Below are positions 52,746-61,969 of a stretch of DNA of 64,000 bases, piece by piece. The notes beneath the pieces are model-generated. The model was not told where the DNA came from. It worked only from the letters and a program-made list of their open reading frames with translations, and did not search any database. The DNA is from Planctomycetota bacterium. Its GTDB lineage: Bacteria; Planctomycetota; UBA1135; GCA-002686595. The stretch lies in NCBI GenBank assembly GCA_014237855.1, contig JABACD010000021.1:42093-106092 (forward strand), given 5' to 3'. Positions within the stretch are counted from its first letter, which is position 1, and every line of letters begins with the position of its first letter. The translations under genes were made by a program, and so were the position numbers.

Positions 52746-54032
52746 TCAGCGCCCCTTCGAGGCCCACAGCTTCTCGAGGCGCGCCGCGATCGCGTCCGCG
52801 AAGACACGATTGCCCGCCTCGTTCGGGTGATTGTCCGGCAGGTAGTAGTCCCCGACCTCGAGACCCTTCGCCTTCATGTCAGCCCGTAGTGCCTTGCGAC
52901 CCTGGACGAAGGGGACCCGCAGCTCCTTGAACTTGGCCTGGAGGAATTCATCCCGCCAGCTGGGCTTGCCGAAGTTCTGCGCTGGCGGAAAGCTGACGAA
53001 CACGAGCTGGAGATCGTGGGCCCTCGCCTCTGCAACCAGTGCCTCGAGCACGGCGGAGTTCACCAGACACTTCTTCTCACGGCCATACATCAGCTCGTCG
53101 CTGCGACCATCCGCCGCCAGCCTTCTCAGGCGCCGGACCACCATGGCCAGGAGATAGCTGCGTATGGAGGGCGGGTTGAGCGCGTCCCAGGATTCCCCTG
53201 TGGTAACCAGGGTGGGAGGCGTGATGAGCAACTCGCCGCCCTCGACCTCGAAGCTCGGCTTGGGGGCGCCACGCACCGAGAGGACCGTGCGGTCCAGGTC
53301 CCGGGTCAGCAGCCCCACCACGATCACCGGGTCCACGAAGGCCGGGTACGCCTCCCGAAACCGCAAGTACATCTGGCCGACGCCAAACCCACCGACTCCA
53401 TAGTTGTAGACAGTCGGCCCACCGAGCCGCTCCTCCAGGAGGTCGGGGATCTTGCCTGGATGGGGCGTCCGGCCAGCCATGAAGGAATCGCCAAAGCACA
53501 GCACGACGTTCTCGGTCTGGGGTTCGTATCCGAATGGCCGGAGTACACCGAGAGGGTTCCTGACCAGCTTCGGTGTGCTCCAGCCCATGAGCGGATCCGG
53601 TGGCGTGCGAATGGTCTCGCCCCAGCGTCGCTTGAGCTTCCAGTGGTCATCCTCCGTGTATGGATCGGCGAACAGCTTGGGCTGTCGGAGGTCTCCCAGG
53701 TCCGCGGCCAGACAGAGGCGCAGGAGCCCCTCGCCGAGGATCGGCCCGACCAGGAGAGTCATGATCAGGGCCGTGTGTGCTCTCATCACCGTCTTCGAGA
53801 GCGGCGCAAGAAGGGCCAGCACCGCACCACCCATCATCACGACCGCAGCCCCTCCCGCCCAGGTTCGCCAGCTCGGCTCCTCGATCTGGCCCTCCCCGAG
53901 AAGCCAGTCGAGCCCCCAGGGAGACCACAGGGCTGCGGTCAGAAGCCAGGTGGCAACAAGCAGAGCGCGCCACCTACCCGGGGAGGGCGTCACAGCGAGC
54001 GGGTGAACAGGGGCCGGGCTCTCAGGGTCCAA
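52746..54032 (-). CDS. Membrane-anchored SGNH/GDSL hydrolase
   Basis: A 428-residue protein. N-terminal half: about three membrane spans (RALLVATWLLTAALW, GGAAVVMMGGAVLALLAPLS, RAHTALIMTLLVGPILG). The C-terminal half is an SGNH hydrolase: FGDSFMAG (catalytic Ser), YGVGGFGVGQM, and DNHPNEAGNRVFADAI with the Asp-His dyad. The usual role is removal of O-acetyl groups, or transfer of acyl groups, on surface sugars or peptidoglycan. It is convergent with the zinc-ribbon methyltransferase gene, so probably part of the same modification cluster, and lies upstream of nothing on the same strand within 55 bases except the CE15-like gene to its right. Confidence 0.87.
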   Translation of the reverse strand: MDPESPAPVHPLAVTPSPGRWRALLVATWLLTAALWSPWGLDWLLGEGQIEEPSWRTWAGGAAVVMMGGAVLALLAPLSKTVMRAHTALIMTLLVGPILGEGLLRLCLAADLGDLRQPKLFADPYTEDDHWKLKRRWGETIRTPPDPLMGWSTPKLVRNPLGVLRPFGYEPQTENVVLCFGDSFMAGRTPHPGKIPDLLEERLGGPTVYNYGVGGFGVGQMYLRFREAYPAFVDPVIVVGLLTRDLDRTVLSVRGAPKPSFEVEGGELLITPPTLVTTGESWDALNPPSIRSYLLAMVVRRLRRLAADGRSDELMYGREKKCLVNSAVLEALVAEARAHDLQLVFVSFPPAQNFGKPSWRDEFLQAKFKELRVPFVQGRKALRADMKAKGLEVGDYYLPDNHPNEAGNRVFADAIAARLEKLWASKGR

Positions 54033-54089
54033 GCTCTATCCTCTACCTCTTCCCATCACGGGATTCCACCGTGACGGGAGCGAAAGCCA

Positions 54090-55385
54090 TCACAGCCCCT
54101 TGCCGGATGAGAGGTGTCGATCCGCGAAGTCGAGGAAGTGCTCCCAGTCGAGGGCCGTCACATCGTGCTCTCCCCCACGCCTGTGATAACCCAGGCTGCC
54201 CTGCCACGACTCATCCTCCGGTGGAGGTTCGTCACCGGGGAGTCCGCTGAGGCCGAGCAGCTCGTAGATCGGCTGGGCATGCCTTGCGCTCAAGAACTCC
54301 CCTCGCGGATCGGCCCAGAGGTCCTCGCTTGCGCTGGCCACGTACACCGGGCGCGGCGCCATCAAGGAGATCAGCATGTGCTGGTCCACCGGCAATCGGC
54401 TGACATCCGCACCGTAGGCGTGAAAGTTCCGGCAGAACCAGTGAGGAAAGACCTCATTGATCCGCGCCACCGTCTCGCCAAATTCCCTGCGGGAGAGGGC
54501 CGCCCCCGCGCACCCTGAGTTGTTCGAGATGACAAGGGCGAAGCGCTCGTCTTGAGCGCCGGCCCAGAGGGCCGTCTTGCCCAGGCGCGAGTGGCCCATG
54601 AGCGCGACTCGCGTGGCATCGACCTCATCGTCCTGCACGAGGTAGTCCAGGACCCGGCTCAGCCCGAAGGCCCAGGCAGAGATGGAGCCCCAGGCATCGG
54701 CCGGACGCTCACCCGCCTCCGCCGGAAAGGCGGCATGAACCCCATTCTCGAAGCCATCATCGTGGTCAGGATCGATGTCGCCGTAGTGCACGGTGCAGAA
54801 GGCGTAGCCCCGACTCACGATCGTCTCGATCTCCCAGCGGTAGGCACGCACGCCCCGCGTCGCCTCCGTCGCACGGTTGTCCACGATGCCGAACTCCTCG
54901 CTCTCATCCATCCAGGTAGATGAGGGCACGATCCTCGGGTCGGGGTGGACCGAGGTGTTCCCATAGAAGTTGAGCGCCAGGAAAGCTGGCAGCGCGCCGG
55001 TCCTCTCCTGCGGCAGGTACATCAAGAGATCACAGCTCACCCCCGCTGCAAGCTGGACCCGCACCTGACGTCTCAGCGGCTTTCCTTCCAGCTCGGAGGG
55101 GCCCTCCTCAAGCACCTCGAACTCGAGCTCCCGCGGTGGTCGCGGGCTGCGGCCGTAGACCTGGTCCCGGAAGAGCTCCAGGATCTCGGGGCGGCGCTTC
55201 TCGCGCCAGACCTGGGCATCCTCCACCCGCGTGCCATCCAGGCAGACGAGGGGATCGGGCAGCTCGTAGCTCGGTACCTCGCTCTCCTCGTAGTTGGCCT
55301 GGACCGGCCGGGACAGCAGCGGTGTCGGCAGGCCCACCATCATCAACAGCGCAAGTGGGAGAGAGGGCCGAGGGGGGAGCTTCAT
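54090..55385 (-). CDS. CE15-like glucuronoyl esterase
   Basis: A 431-residue secreted esterase (signal MKLPPRPSLPLALLMMVGLPTPLLS). Oxyanion region LPAFLALNFYGNTS; serine elbow ALMGHSRLGKTALWAGAQDERF, the diagnostic GHSRxGK of carbohydrate esterase family 15; acid in VASASEDLWADPRGE; His in RRGGEHDVTALDW. CE15 enzymes cleave ester bonds between glucuronoyl groups of xylan and lignin alcohols. ATG 55385 starts the signal; the upstream ATGs give a charged N-terminus. Together with the exported esterase at 28168-29061 it suggests a plant or algal polysaccharide diet. It is 76 bases from the next sigma fusion gene. Confidence 0.88.
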   Translation of the reverse strand: MKLPPRPSLPLALLMMVGLPTPLLSRPVQANYEESEVPSYELPDPLVCLDGTRVEDAQVWREKRRPEILELFRDQVYGRSPRPPRELEFEVLEEGPSELEGKPLRRQVRVQLAAGVSCDLLMYLPQERTGALPAFLALNFYGNTSVHPDPRIVPSSTWMDESEEFGIVDNRATEATRGVRAYRWEIETIVSRGYAFCTVHYGDIDPDHDDGFENGVHAAFPAEAGERPADAWGSISAWAFGLSRVLDYLVQDDEVDATRVALMGHSRLGKTALWAGAQDERFALVISNNSGCAGAALSRREFGETVARINEVFPHWFCRNFHAYGADVSRLPVDQHMLISLMAPRPVYVASASEDLWADPRGEFLSARHAQPIYELLGLSGLPGDEPPPEDESWQGSLGYHRRGGEHDVTALDWEHFLDFADRHLSSGKGL

Positions 55386-55461
55386 GGTGCTTGCCATTGT
55401 CTCAAACGATGGCCGCCCTGTCACAGATCCCGGCAGCGTCGCCTGCCCTCCCCCCCAACCC

Positions 55462-58400
55462 TCACTTCAGATCGATCTCCGCAGCACCCTGCAAGGGAGT
55501 GTCGAGCTCGAGCAGCAGCGTGGCCTTGTCCAGCTGGAAGGTCTTCCCGGTGAGGATCCTGCCAGCTCCCACTGGGACGCGCGTCTCGAAGGCTCCCTCC
55601 GTGTCGGGAGAGATCGGGGTCACCATGGTCACGCCACTGGCAGTCTCGTGCACGTGGACCAGGCGCTCACGAATCAACTCGCGGTCGATCCGCCCGGAGA
55701 GTGGGGCGCTGAACAACTCGATCTGAACGGACTGGTCACCTGGAATGAGGCTGACCGTCTGAGTCATGGAGCTCCTGTCCCAGCTACCGTCCACGATCGA
55801 GAGGACGTACTCGCCAGGGGGCACACCCTCCAGCTCGAAGCTCCCGTCGAGTTCCAGTGCAGTCGCACCCGGGACCTGCGCGCTCACCAGGCGGGAGCGA
55901 TGCACCAGGGACTTGAGCGTGACCTTCCAGGGGCCTGGAGCCTCTCCATCGATCAGGAGCTGGCCCGTCAGGCGTGCCGTCGTGGGGTAGCGCAGGTCGA
56001 TGTCAGAGATCGTCACCTCGCCCTCAGCCACGCGGCAGGACCAGGGGATCGGCTCGCGCACGGCTGCGTGGTTCGATCCACCCTCAAAGCCCTCACCGAA
56101 GCCGTACTCGTCATCCATGCGCTGCACGAACCAGTTTCCAGGCCTCAGATGATCGAAGCGGAAGGCACCATCGGAGCCGACAGTCTGGACCAGGAAGGTC
56201 TCATCTCCACACGATGCGCCCACAAATGTTCCGGCTGGTGTGGCTCCATCTGGAAGCATCACGCGGCCCTCGATCGAGCCCCCTGCGGTCAGCTCGAACT
56301 CGAACTCATCTGGCAGCGAGAGGCCGTCGAGAATGAACGCCCCGGAGAGAGAGCTAGAGCGCCCTTGTGCGCTGGCGCGGAGCACGTACGTATCGCCCTG
56401 GTCCAGCTCCTCGCGATGAACAGGTAGAACAAAACCTCCTTCACCGTCAGTCAGGGTCCCATGGCGATCGATGTCGCACCAGACGACTGGAAAGCGCTCG
56501 TAGACGTACTCTTCCTTCTGCCCCACGACCCTAAAGAGCTGGACGGCGGCACCCTCGACGGGCCCATCCGCCCCGCTGACGGTCCCGGTAAGAACAGCCA
56601 GCTTCTCGAGCTGCACCTCGACCCCTTCGTCAATGTGCTCGGACACCAGGAAGTCGAGCTCGACGGTCCTGTAGCCGACCTTGTCGATGGCCAGACCAAA
56701 GGTCCCCAGGGGGCAGGTCATCGAGGTGCTGTCTGCACCGTCTTCGACCCTCAAGAAAGCAGAGCGGCTGGTCCGTCCGCCGCCCGAGCGAGCCTGGCGG
56801 AAGACCTTGATGGAGTCCACGCGAACGACCCGCCCTCGCTCATCTCGAGCAATGATCTCGATCCAGCGCGGCTCACTGAGCTTCAAGACGAGGTCGCGAG
56901 ATCCTGGCTCAACCATCTCCAGCACGTCGCGATGGTGCTCGAAGCCCTCTCTCCCCCGGATGCGCCGGCCCATGGCCTCGATCGTCACCGGGCCATCGAT
57001 CTTCTGCTCCAGCCGAAAGAGCCCGTCCCGGTCAGCAGAAGTGCTGCTGCTCCAGACGCCGCGCTCGGAGACCCGCGAGATGTTCAGCTGAGCATGCGGT
57101 ACCGGCTCACCGTCCATGTCCAGCACGATGCCTGTGATCACCGCATCATCAGGAATCTCACGTAGTGTGAGCTCGACCTCCGAGTCCTGACCGTCTGCCA
57201 GCAGCCGCACCCCGCGAACGCTGTCGCTGAGGAGGGTCTGCTTCTGGGCCCACACATCCACGAATCCCAGCGGGACACCGGTGAGCACGAACTCGCCATG
57301 CTCGTCAGTGAGAGTGTGAGCCGTGGCGTGGTGGACCCACATCTTGGTGAAGGGTGACCTCGAGTCTCGCTCCGAGACCTCCATCGCAAGGACCTCGACG
57401 CCCTCCAGGGCAGCGCCTTGTTCATCCTGCACTCGCCCTCTCAGGGTGCTTCCCGGGCCGAGGACGATGTCTCCCAGGTCAAGGACGGCCGTATCGGCCT
57501 TCAGCTCGAGCCGGACCTTCGTCCGAGCCAGGCCCGGAGCCGTGATCCACAGGGAAGCACCCCCGAAGTACGGCGGCCGCTTCACCTGGAAGTCGAAGCG
57601 TCCGTCCGAGTCCGTGCTCTGCTCTGCCTCCCAATTCAAGGTCAGCTTGGACAAGAGAGCACCCTGAACGGCTTGGCCACGCTCGTCGACCGTCCGTCCG
57701 AGGATTCGAATGTCCTCGAGAACAGGAGCGCCACTGGCAAGGCTCGAGGCCTCCCCAGCACGCACACCCGCAGCACCGAGGGACTCTCGTGCAGCGCTCG
57801 ATTGCGTGACCGGATCGACCCCCGGAGCGACATCACTCGCAGAGCCCACATCCTGCTTCAGGGGCGTGGAGAGGCCTGCTTCAGGGCGCTCCATGGATTG
57901 CTCCCAGCCAAGCTTGAGGAATACGGCGCCAAATACTGCAACGCAGATAACTAGAAGGGACTTCATGGTCAGGGTTCCAAGAGTGAGGGTTGCCAGGCCA
58001 GTTGCTGACGACGTGACGACTCGATCTGCGCCCACCAGCGGGGCCAGGAGCGAGCACCACGCGAGCCGATCACCTCCGTGACGGCGATCCAGTGCGTCCT
58101 TCAACTGGTTGAGACCTTCGCTGAGTCTCCAGCGAACGGTCCCTGCCGGGATGTCCATGCGACGCGCGATCTCTGCAGCTGAGAGGCCCTCGTAGTAGCG
58201 CAGCATGACTGTGCTCTTGTAGGGCTCTCCCAGCTCGAGAACGAGCCTGGCCAGCAGTGTCTGGCTCTCCACGTTCTCGATCATCTCGGTCGTCGAGGGC
58301 AGCGCCTCCGAGCGTGCCGCTCTCTCCTCTCGATCACGTCTGCGTCCGCTGCCCCGCCACTTCTCGTGGACCGTGTTGCGCAGCACCCGGGTGAGCCAGG

Positions 58401-58572
58401 GCCGAATCGGCACGCTCCTGCGAGGGGGCTTGGCCAGGGCCTTCAACCAGGTCTCCTGGACGAACTCCTCGGCTTCTGAGACGTCACGAATCAGCTGCAG
58501 GGCCAGGGCACTGAGCCAGCTCGAGTGAGCCAGCAGGTCCTCGATGGCGTGGGTTTGGGAGGGGACATCCAT
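55462..58572 (-). CDS. ECF sigma factor fused to membrane span and extracytoplasmic repeats (copy 1)
   Basis: A 1,036-residue protein. Residues about 10-85 are sigma region 2 (LIRDVSEAEEFVQETWLKAL, IRPWLTRVLRNTVHEKWR); residues about 105-170 are region 4 (LGEPYKSTVMLRYYEGLSAAEIARRMDIPAGTVRWRLSEGLNQLKDAL). A membrane span follows at about 196-220. The remaining ~810 residues hold at least six carboxypeptidase-regulatory-like (CarboxypepD_reg) beta modules of about 90 residues, e.g. RILGRTVDERGQAVQGALLS, TLRGRVQDEQGAALEGVEVL, VITGIVLDMDGEPVPHAQLN and VLTGTVSGADGPVEGAAVQL. So the sigma factor would be held at the inner face of the membrane with a large outside domain. No regulator gene is adjacent. 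ATG 58572 was chosen over an in-frame 30-codon extension. Confidence 0.88.
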   Translation of the reverse strand: MDVPSQTHAIEDLLAHSSWLSALALQLIRDVSEAEEFVQETWLKALAKPPRRSVPIRPWLTRVLRNTVHEKWRGSGRRRDREERAARSEALPSTTEMIENVESQTLLARLVLELGEPYKSTVMLRYYEGLSAAEIARRMDIPAGTVRWRLSEGLNQLKDALDRRHGGDRLAWCSLLAPLVGADRVVTSSATGLATLTLGTLTMKSLLVICVAVFGAVFLKLGWEQSMERPEAGLSTPLKQDVGSASDVAPGVDPVTQSSAARESLGAAGVRAGEASSLASGAPVLEDIRILGRTVDERGQAVQGALLSKLTLNWEAEQSTDSDGRFDFQVKRPPYFGGASLWITAPGLARTKVRLELKADTAVLDLGDIVLGPGSTLRGRVQDEQGAALEGVEVLAMEVSERDSRSPFTKMWVHHATAHTLTDEHGEFVLTGVPLGFVDVWAQKQTLLSDSVRGVRLLADGQDSEVELTLREIPDDAVITGIVLDMDGEPVPHAQLNISRVSERGVWSSSTSADRDGLFRLEQKIDGPVTIEAMGRRIRGREGFEHHRDVLEMVEPGSRDLVLKLSEPRWIEIIARDERGRVVRVDSIKVFRQARSGGGRTSRSAFLRVEDGADSTSMTCPLGTFGLAIDKVGYRTVELDFLVSEHIDEGVEVQLEKLAVLTGTVSGADGPVEGAAVQLFRVVGQKEEYVYERFPVVWCDIDRHGTLTDGEGGFVLPVHREELDQGDTYVLRASAQGRSSSLSGAFILDGLSLPDEFEFELTAGGSIEGRVMLPDGATPAGTFVGASCGDETFLVQTVGSDGAFRFDHLRPGNWFVQRMDDEYGFGEGFEGGSNHAAVREPIPWSCRVAEGEVTISDIDLRYPTTARLTGQLLIDGEAPGPWKVTLKSLVHRSRLVSAQVPGATALELDGSFELEGVPPGEYVLSIVDGSWDRSSMTQTVSLIPGDQSVQIELFSAPLSGRIDRELIRERLVHVHETASGVTMVTPISPDTEGAFETRVPVGAGRILTGKTFQLDKATLLLELDTPLQGAAEIDLK

Positions 58573-58773
58573 GGCGTTCACCCTTGGGATGACACGCGGC
58601 GCAAGGTGTTGGGTTCTGGCCGCGGAAGATCCGCAACGCACCACCCAAGCCCTTACGCACAAGTCACTTGGGAACTTCGGACCAATCCTACTCGAAGCCC
58701 TGGTCCGATGGCCACTACCTTCGTCGAGCCCCCCAGGGGGGCCTGAGAGCTGTGTGCCCCCCTCAGCCGGCTC

Positions 58774-61404
58774 TCACCTCAAGTGAACATCGACCCGCTG
58801 CCGGCCTCCCGCGTACAGCTCGACCTCGATGGCCTCGGGCTTCATGGCCGAGGGAACCAGCGCATGGAGCTTGTAGTCCCCAGGCCCGACGCCGAGGGTC
58901 GCCACGCCAAGCTTGTCGGTGGTCGCACGGACACCGCCGAGAAGTCGACGCTTCTCTCCTTGCGGCATCAGGCTCAGCGTGACCTCCGGAGCAGGAACAC
59001 CATCTCGCGTCCAGACCACGCACTCGAGACTGGCTGGCTCAGGGAGGACAATCTCCACGCTGTGCGGGCCGTCCGCCGTCCACTCTGGGCACACAACTGC
59101 CTGCCGCCCCTCTGTATCGATCCTGAGAAGGTAGACCTGTCCGCGCACCAGGCCCGAGATCTCGAAGTGTCCGTCCTCCGACGTGAAGCTCTGCGGATTC
59201 CGGCTACTGTGTCCGTCCGGCATGACCTTCATCAGCGAGACCTCGAAGGAGAGCACCGGAGCCCCGCCAGCACCATCCAGAACGCGGCCACTGACGGAGG
59301 TAGCCTTGACCAGATCGGGGTCCAGGCGAAGCTCCACATCCCTGCGTCCCCCCTCGATTCCACGGACGCGCTGCAGGAGATCGGGCTGGTCGGGATTCGG
59401 TGCGAACGTGAACGTATACCGTGAGCTCGACTGGACACCCTCGACAACAAAGCCGCCGACTGCATCCGTGCGAACATGCAGGGCCTCCTCGTCAGACGCC
59501 CAGCCCGTCGAGTTGATCCTCTGCCTGTTGACCTGCAGGTCCAGCCCGGGGCACGGCTCACCCCCGGGATCGAGTACCCGCCCCTCCAGGGTGACCAGCG
59601 GCTCCAGCCGAAGCGTGATGTCATCCATCGGATGGTCGGGATCGAGCGCCACACGATGAGGCTTGGAGTTCCCCCATCCAGGCGCATGAGCTACGACCAG
59701 AAACTCTCCAGGGGCGGACAGCATGGCCTCAAAGCGACCCTTGCCAAACCGCTCTGCCTCGAGCTCGACCCTGCGTCGAGGTCTGTTGTCGAGCGCCGAG
59801 AGGATTCGCACACCTCCCTCGGGGGCCGCCCCCCCATCGGGTGTGAGCACCATGCCAAGTACACGAAAGCCACCAGGTAGCACGAGGTCCACCTCTCGCT
59901 CACCGCCCTCATCCAGAGCCTCAACCCTGATCGCCCGGCTGTGGAGATCGTCATGGGATGCCATCAGCGCATAGGTATGTCCGGCTGGCAGCTTGAACTC
60001 ATAGCGCCCCGCATCATCGGCTCTGGTGGAGTGAGATCTCCCCAGCCCCCGGCCCACTCGTCCACCGACATTCCCAGCGCCGACCCAGGCCCCCGGCACA
60101 AGGCGGCCCTCACCATCTCGAACTGCGCCGGTGACCCTGGTGCATGGCTCCAGGACCACGCGCAGCACCTGCCCGTCGAGCCTACGTGCAACTCCATGGT
60201 CCGATGATGGGCCGTAGAGCTCGTGCTCGACGGTGACCATGCAGTACTCCCGGTCGAGCCGTAATGTGCAGCGCCCGGAGCCGTCCGTCCAACCGCTCCA
60301 GAAGGGCTTGGCCCCCCGTGCACGGCCAGAGTAGGCACGCTGGGAATCCTGCTCGTCCGGCTCGGGCTTCGAGGATCCGGCTCCTCGCAAGCCCTCTGAT
60401 TGTGGGACCTCGCTGGACACGAGCTGCGCGTCGTAGACGAAGACCTCGGTCCCCATCAAGGGCTCATGCATGGTGTCGAGGACAAGGACAGTGAGCTCAT
60501 AGGGATCGACGAGAATGGGGCCCTGTGACTCCACGGACGGCATGGGGGCAACCTGCTGCTCGGGCTCTTCCTCCATTGACCTGCGCAGTGGCTCCTGCGC
60601 CAGACTCCCCATGAGCTGCTCCCCATGGCTCGTGCTCGGGGTGAGGTCAGTCTCCACCTTCAGTGGCTCGGCCATCATCGGATCCATCTGTTGTGTCACG
60701 TACCAGGCGGAGGTCGCCAGGAAGATGGCCGCAGCGGTAATCCCGAGTTTCTTCAAAGCAATCAGTCCTGCTGGAATCAGTGCTGCCTGGGTCAGCACGC
60801 TTGCCTGCCCGACGACCTTGGCACGGATCGAATCCATGCCCCGGGTCGACAGATGAGGGGTCAGTGCGATGGCTGCGCTGCCAGGAAGCGCAGCACGTAG
60901 CATCTCCATCGCACGATAAATCTGAGTTCGTACGGTTCCAGGAGAGCGCTTGAGCCGGTGCGCGATCTCCTTGGCTTGCAACTCGCCACGCAAGCGCAAG
61001 TCCAGGACCTCCCGATACGGCAGCGGGATCTCTCGAAGCGCCACCTCGTAAGCGTTGATGAACTCCTCCTGCATGAGGGTATCACCCGGACTCGTACTGG
61101 AAGCCGTGGCCAGACGATCCGCATCCGGCCTCCTCCCCGTACGCTTGCGTAGGTCGCGAGCCAGGTTGCGAAGGATGCCAAGCAACCATGCACGCACCGA
61201 CTCGCCAGGGCGATAGCGGTCGGCGCTATTGATGGCGACGAGAAAGGTCTCCTGGACGAGGTCCTCAGCCTCCCCATCAGTCGGGCAGAGATGCATCGCG
61301 ACCTTGAGCAGGTCGTAGGCACAGAGATCGAAGACCTCCGTCAGGTCATCCGGGTCTCCGCTGGTGCGGAACCTCGTGAACAGCTTGTCGGCTCGATTGC
61401 CCAT
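58774..61404 (-). CDS. ECF sigma factor fused to membrane span and extracytoplasmic repeats (copy 2)
   Basis: An 876-residue protein with the same plan. Sigma region 2 about 30-90 (EAEDLVQETFLVAINSADRY, RAWLLGILRNLARDLRKR); region 4 about 115-172 (IPLPYREVLDLRLRGELQAKEIAHRLKRSPGTVRTQIYRAMEMLR). A hydrophobic segment at about 203-238, with the span near 217-238, is followed by a Pro/Glu-rich linker and about six CarboxypepD_reg-like modules, e.g. RVTGAVRDGEGRLVPGAWVG, TLEGRVLDPGGEPCPGLDLQ and SVSGRVLDGAGGAPVLSFEV. It lies 201 bases upstream of copy 1 in the same direction. The two sigma parts differ enough to recognise different promoters. ATG 61404 was chosen; the frame extends 30 codons upstream. 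Confidence 0.88.
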   Translation of the reverse strand: MGNRADKLFTRFRTSGDPDDLTEVFDLCAYDLLKVAMHLCPTDGEAEDLVQETFLVAINSADRYRPGESVRAWLLGILRNLARDLRKRTGRRPDADRLATASSTSPGDTLMQEEFINAYEVALREIPLPYREVLDLRLRGELQAKEIAHRLKRSPGTVRTQIYRAMEMLRAALPGSAAIALTPHLSTRGMDSIRAKVVGQASVLTQAALIPAGLIALKKLGITAAAIFLATSAWYVTQQMDPMMAEPLKVETDLTPSTSHGEQLMGSLAQEPLRRSMEEEPEQQVAPMPSVESQGPILVDPYELTVLVLDTMHEPLMGTEVFVYDAQLVSSEVPQSEGLRGAGSSKPEPDEQDSQRAYSGRARGAKPFWSGWTDGSGRCTLRLDREYCMVTVEHELYGPSSDHGVARRLDGQVLRVVLEPCTRVTGAVRDGEGRLVPGAWVGAGNVGGRVGRGLGRSHSTRADDAGRYEFKLPAGHTYALMASHDDLHSRAIRVEALDEGGEREVDLVLPGGFRVLGMVLTPDGGAAPEGGVRILSALDNRPRRRVELEAERFGKGRFEAMLSAPGEFLVVAHAPGWGNSKPHRVALDPDHPMDDITLRLEPLVTLEGRVLDPGGEPCPGLDLQVNRQRINSTGWASDEEALHVRTDAVGGFVVEGVQSSSRYTFTFAPNPDQPDLLQRVRGIEGGRRDVELRLDPDLVKATSVSGRVLDGAGGAPVLSFEVSLMKVMPDGHSSRNPQSFTSEDGHFEISGLVRGQVYLLRIDTEGRQAVVCPEWTADGPHSVEIVLPEPASLECVVWTRDGVPAPEVTLSLMPQGEKRRLLGGVRATTDKLGVATLGVGPGDYKLHALVPSAMKPEAIEVELYAGGRQRVDVHLR

Positions 61405-61969
61405 CGCCCTTCCATTGGATCCATGCGCCGGTGTGCGCCAGCTAATCGAGAAAAAGATCGTTCCAATCCGGGCCCAGGTGCCAATTCGGAACAACAGCTA
61501 CATGGTAGAGGGCAGTACTCGGAAGGAGCTCCCAGGCGCGGAGAAGTTGAATTCATGACTCTCAGGCACGCTTCCTGAGAGGGTTCGTCCAGATCTGATG
61601 ATCCAACTCGCCCTCACTCCCTCACGCACATGAAAAAGACCAACAAGTACATCCCCAGGGCCCTCGGATCATTGCCCGTTACTGGACTGCCTCTGGTCAT
61701 CTACCTTCTTCAGGTATTGGGATGCTCCCACCAAGAGCCCACGATGGGCGCTGGAGGTCCCAGCTGGTTGGGATGTCTCCACGACCAGCTCTCTCCACCA
61801 GCAGTCCCGGGTTGCGTCCTTCGAAATCGAGGGAATCGAATCAGCCCCGGTCTCCGGATGATGCGGCGCTGAAATCATCCGTGGCCTGACATCATTTTGA
61901 GCTGGGAACCTGGGTCAGAGGCCCTTGATGCAATAGAACTGGAGCGAGTTCCTCTCGCCCCAAGCAGCC
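61405..61969. other. Intergenic region, possible short lipoprotein
   Basis: Divergent promoters of the sigma fusion (minus) and NhaA (plus) must be here. One plus-strand frame (61630-61872, 80 codons) begins MKKTNKYIPRALGS with a hydrophobic stretch and a lipobox-like VLGC, but its second half looks non-coding and it lacks a ribosome site; I leave it uncalled. No repeats noted. Confidence 0.4.

Noticed and set aside
53016..54074. Plus-strand open frame of 352 codons
   Set aside because: Antisense to the SGNH hydrolase, whose catalytic motifs are intact; translation is rich in Arg, Gly and Pro without a domain.
55294..56427. Plus-strand open frame of 377 codons
   Set aside because: Antisense to the sigma-factor fusion and the CE15-like gene start; no recognisable domain.
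61630..61872. Possible 80-residue lipoprotein
   Set aside because: A lipobox-like VLGC is present but the second half is not coding-like and there is no ribosome site; noted in the gap description instead.
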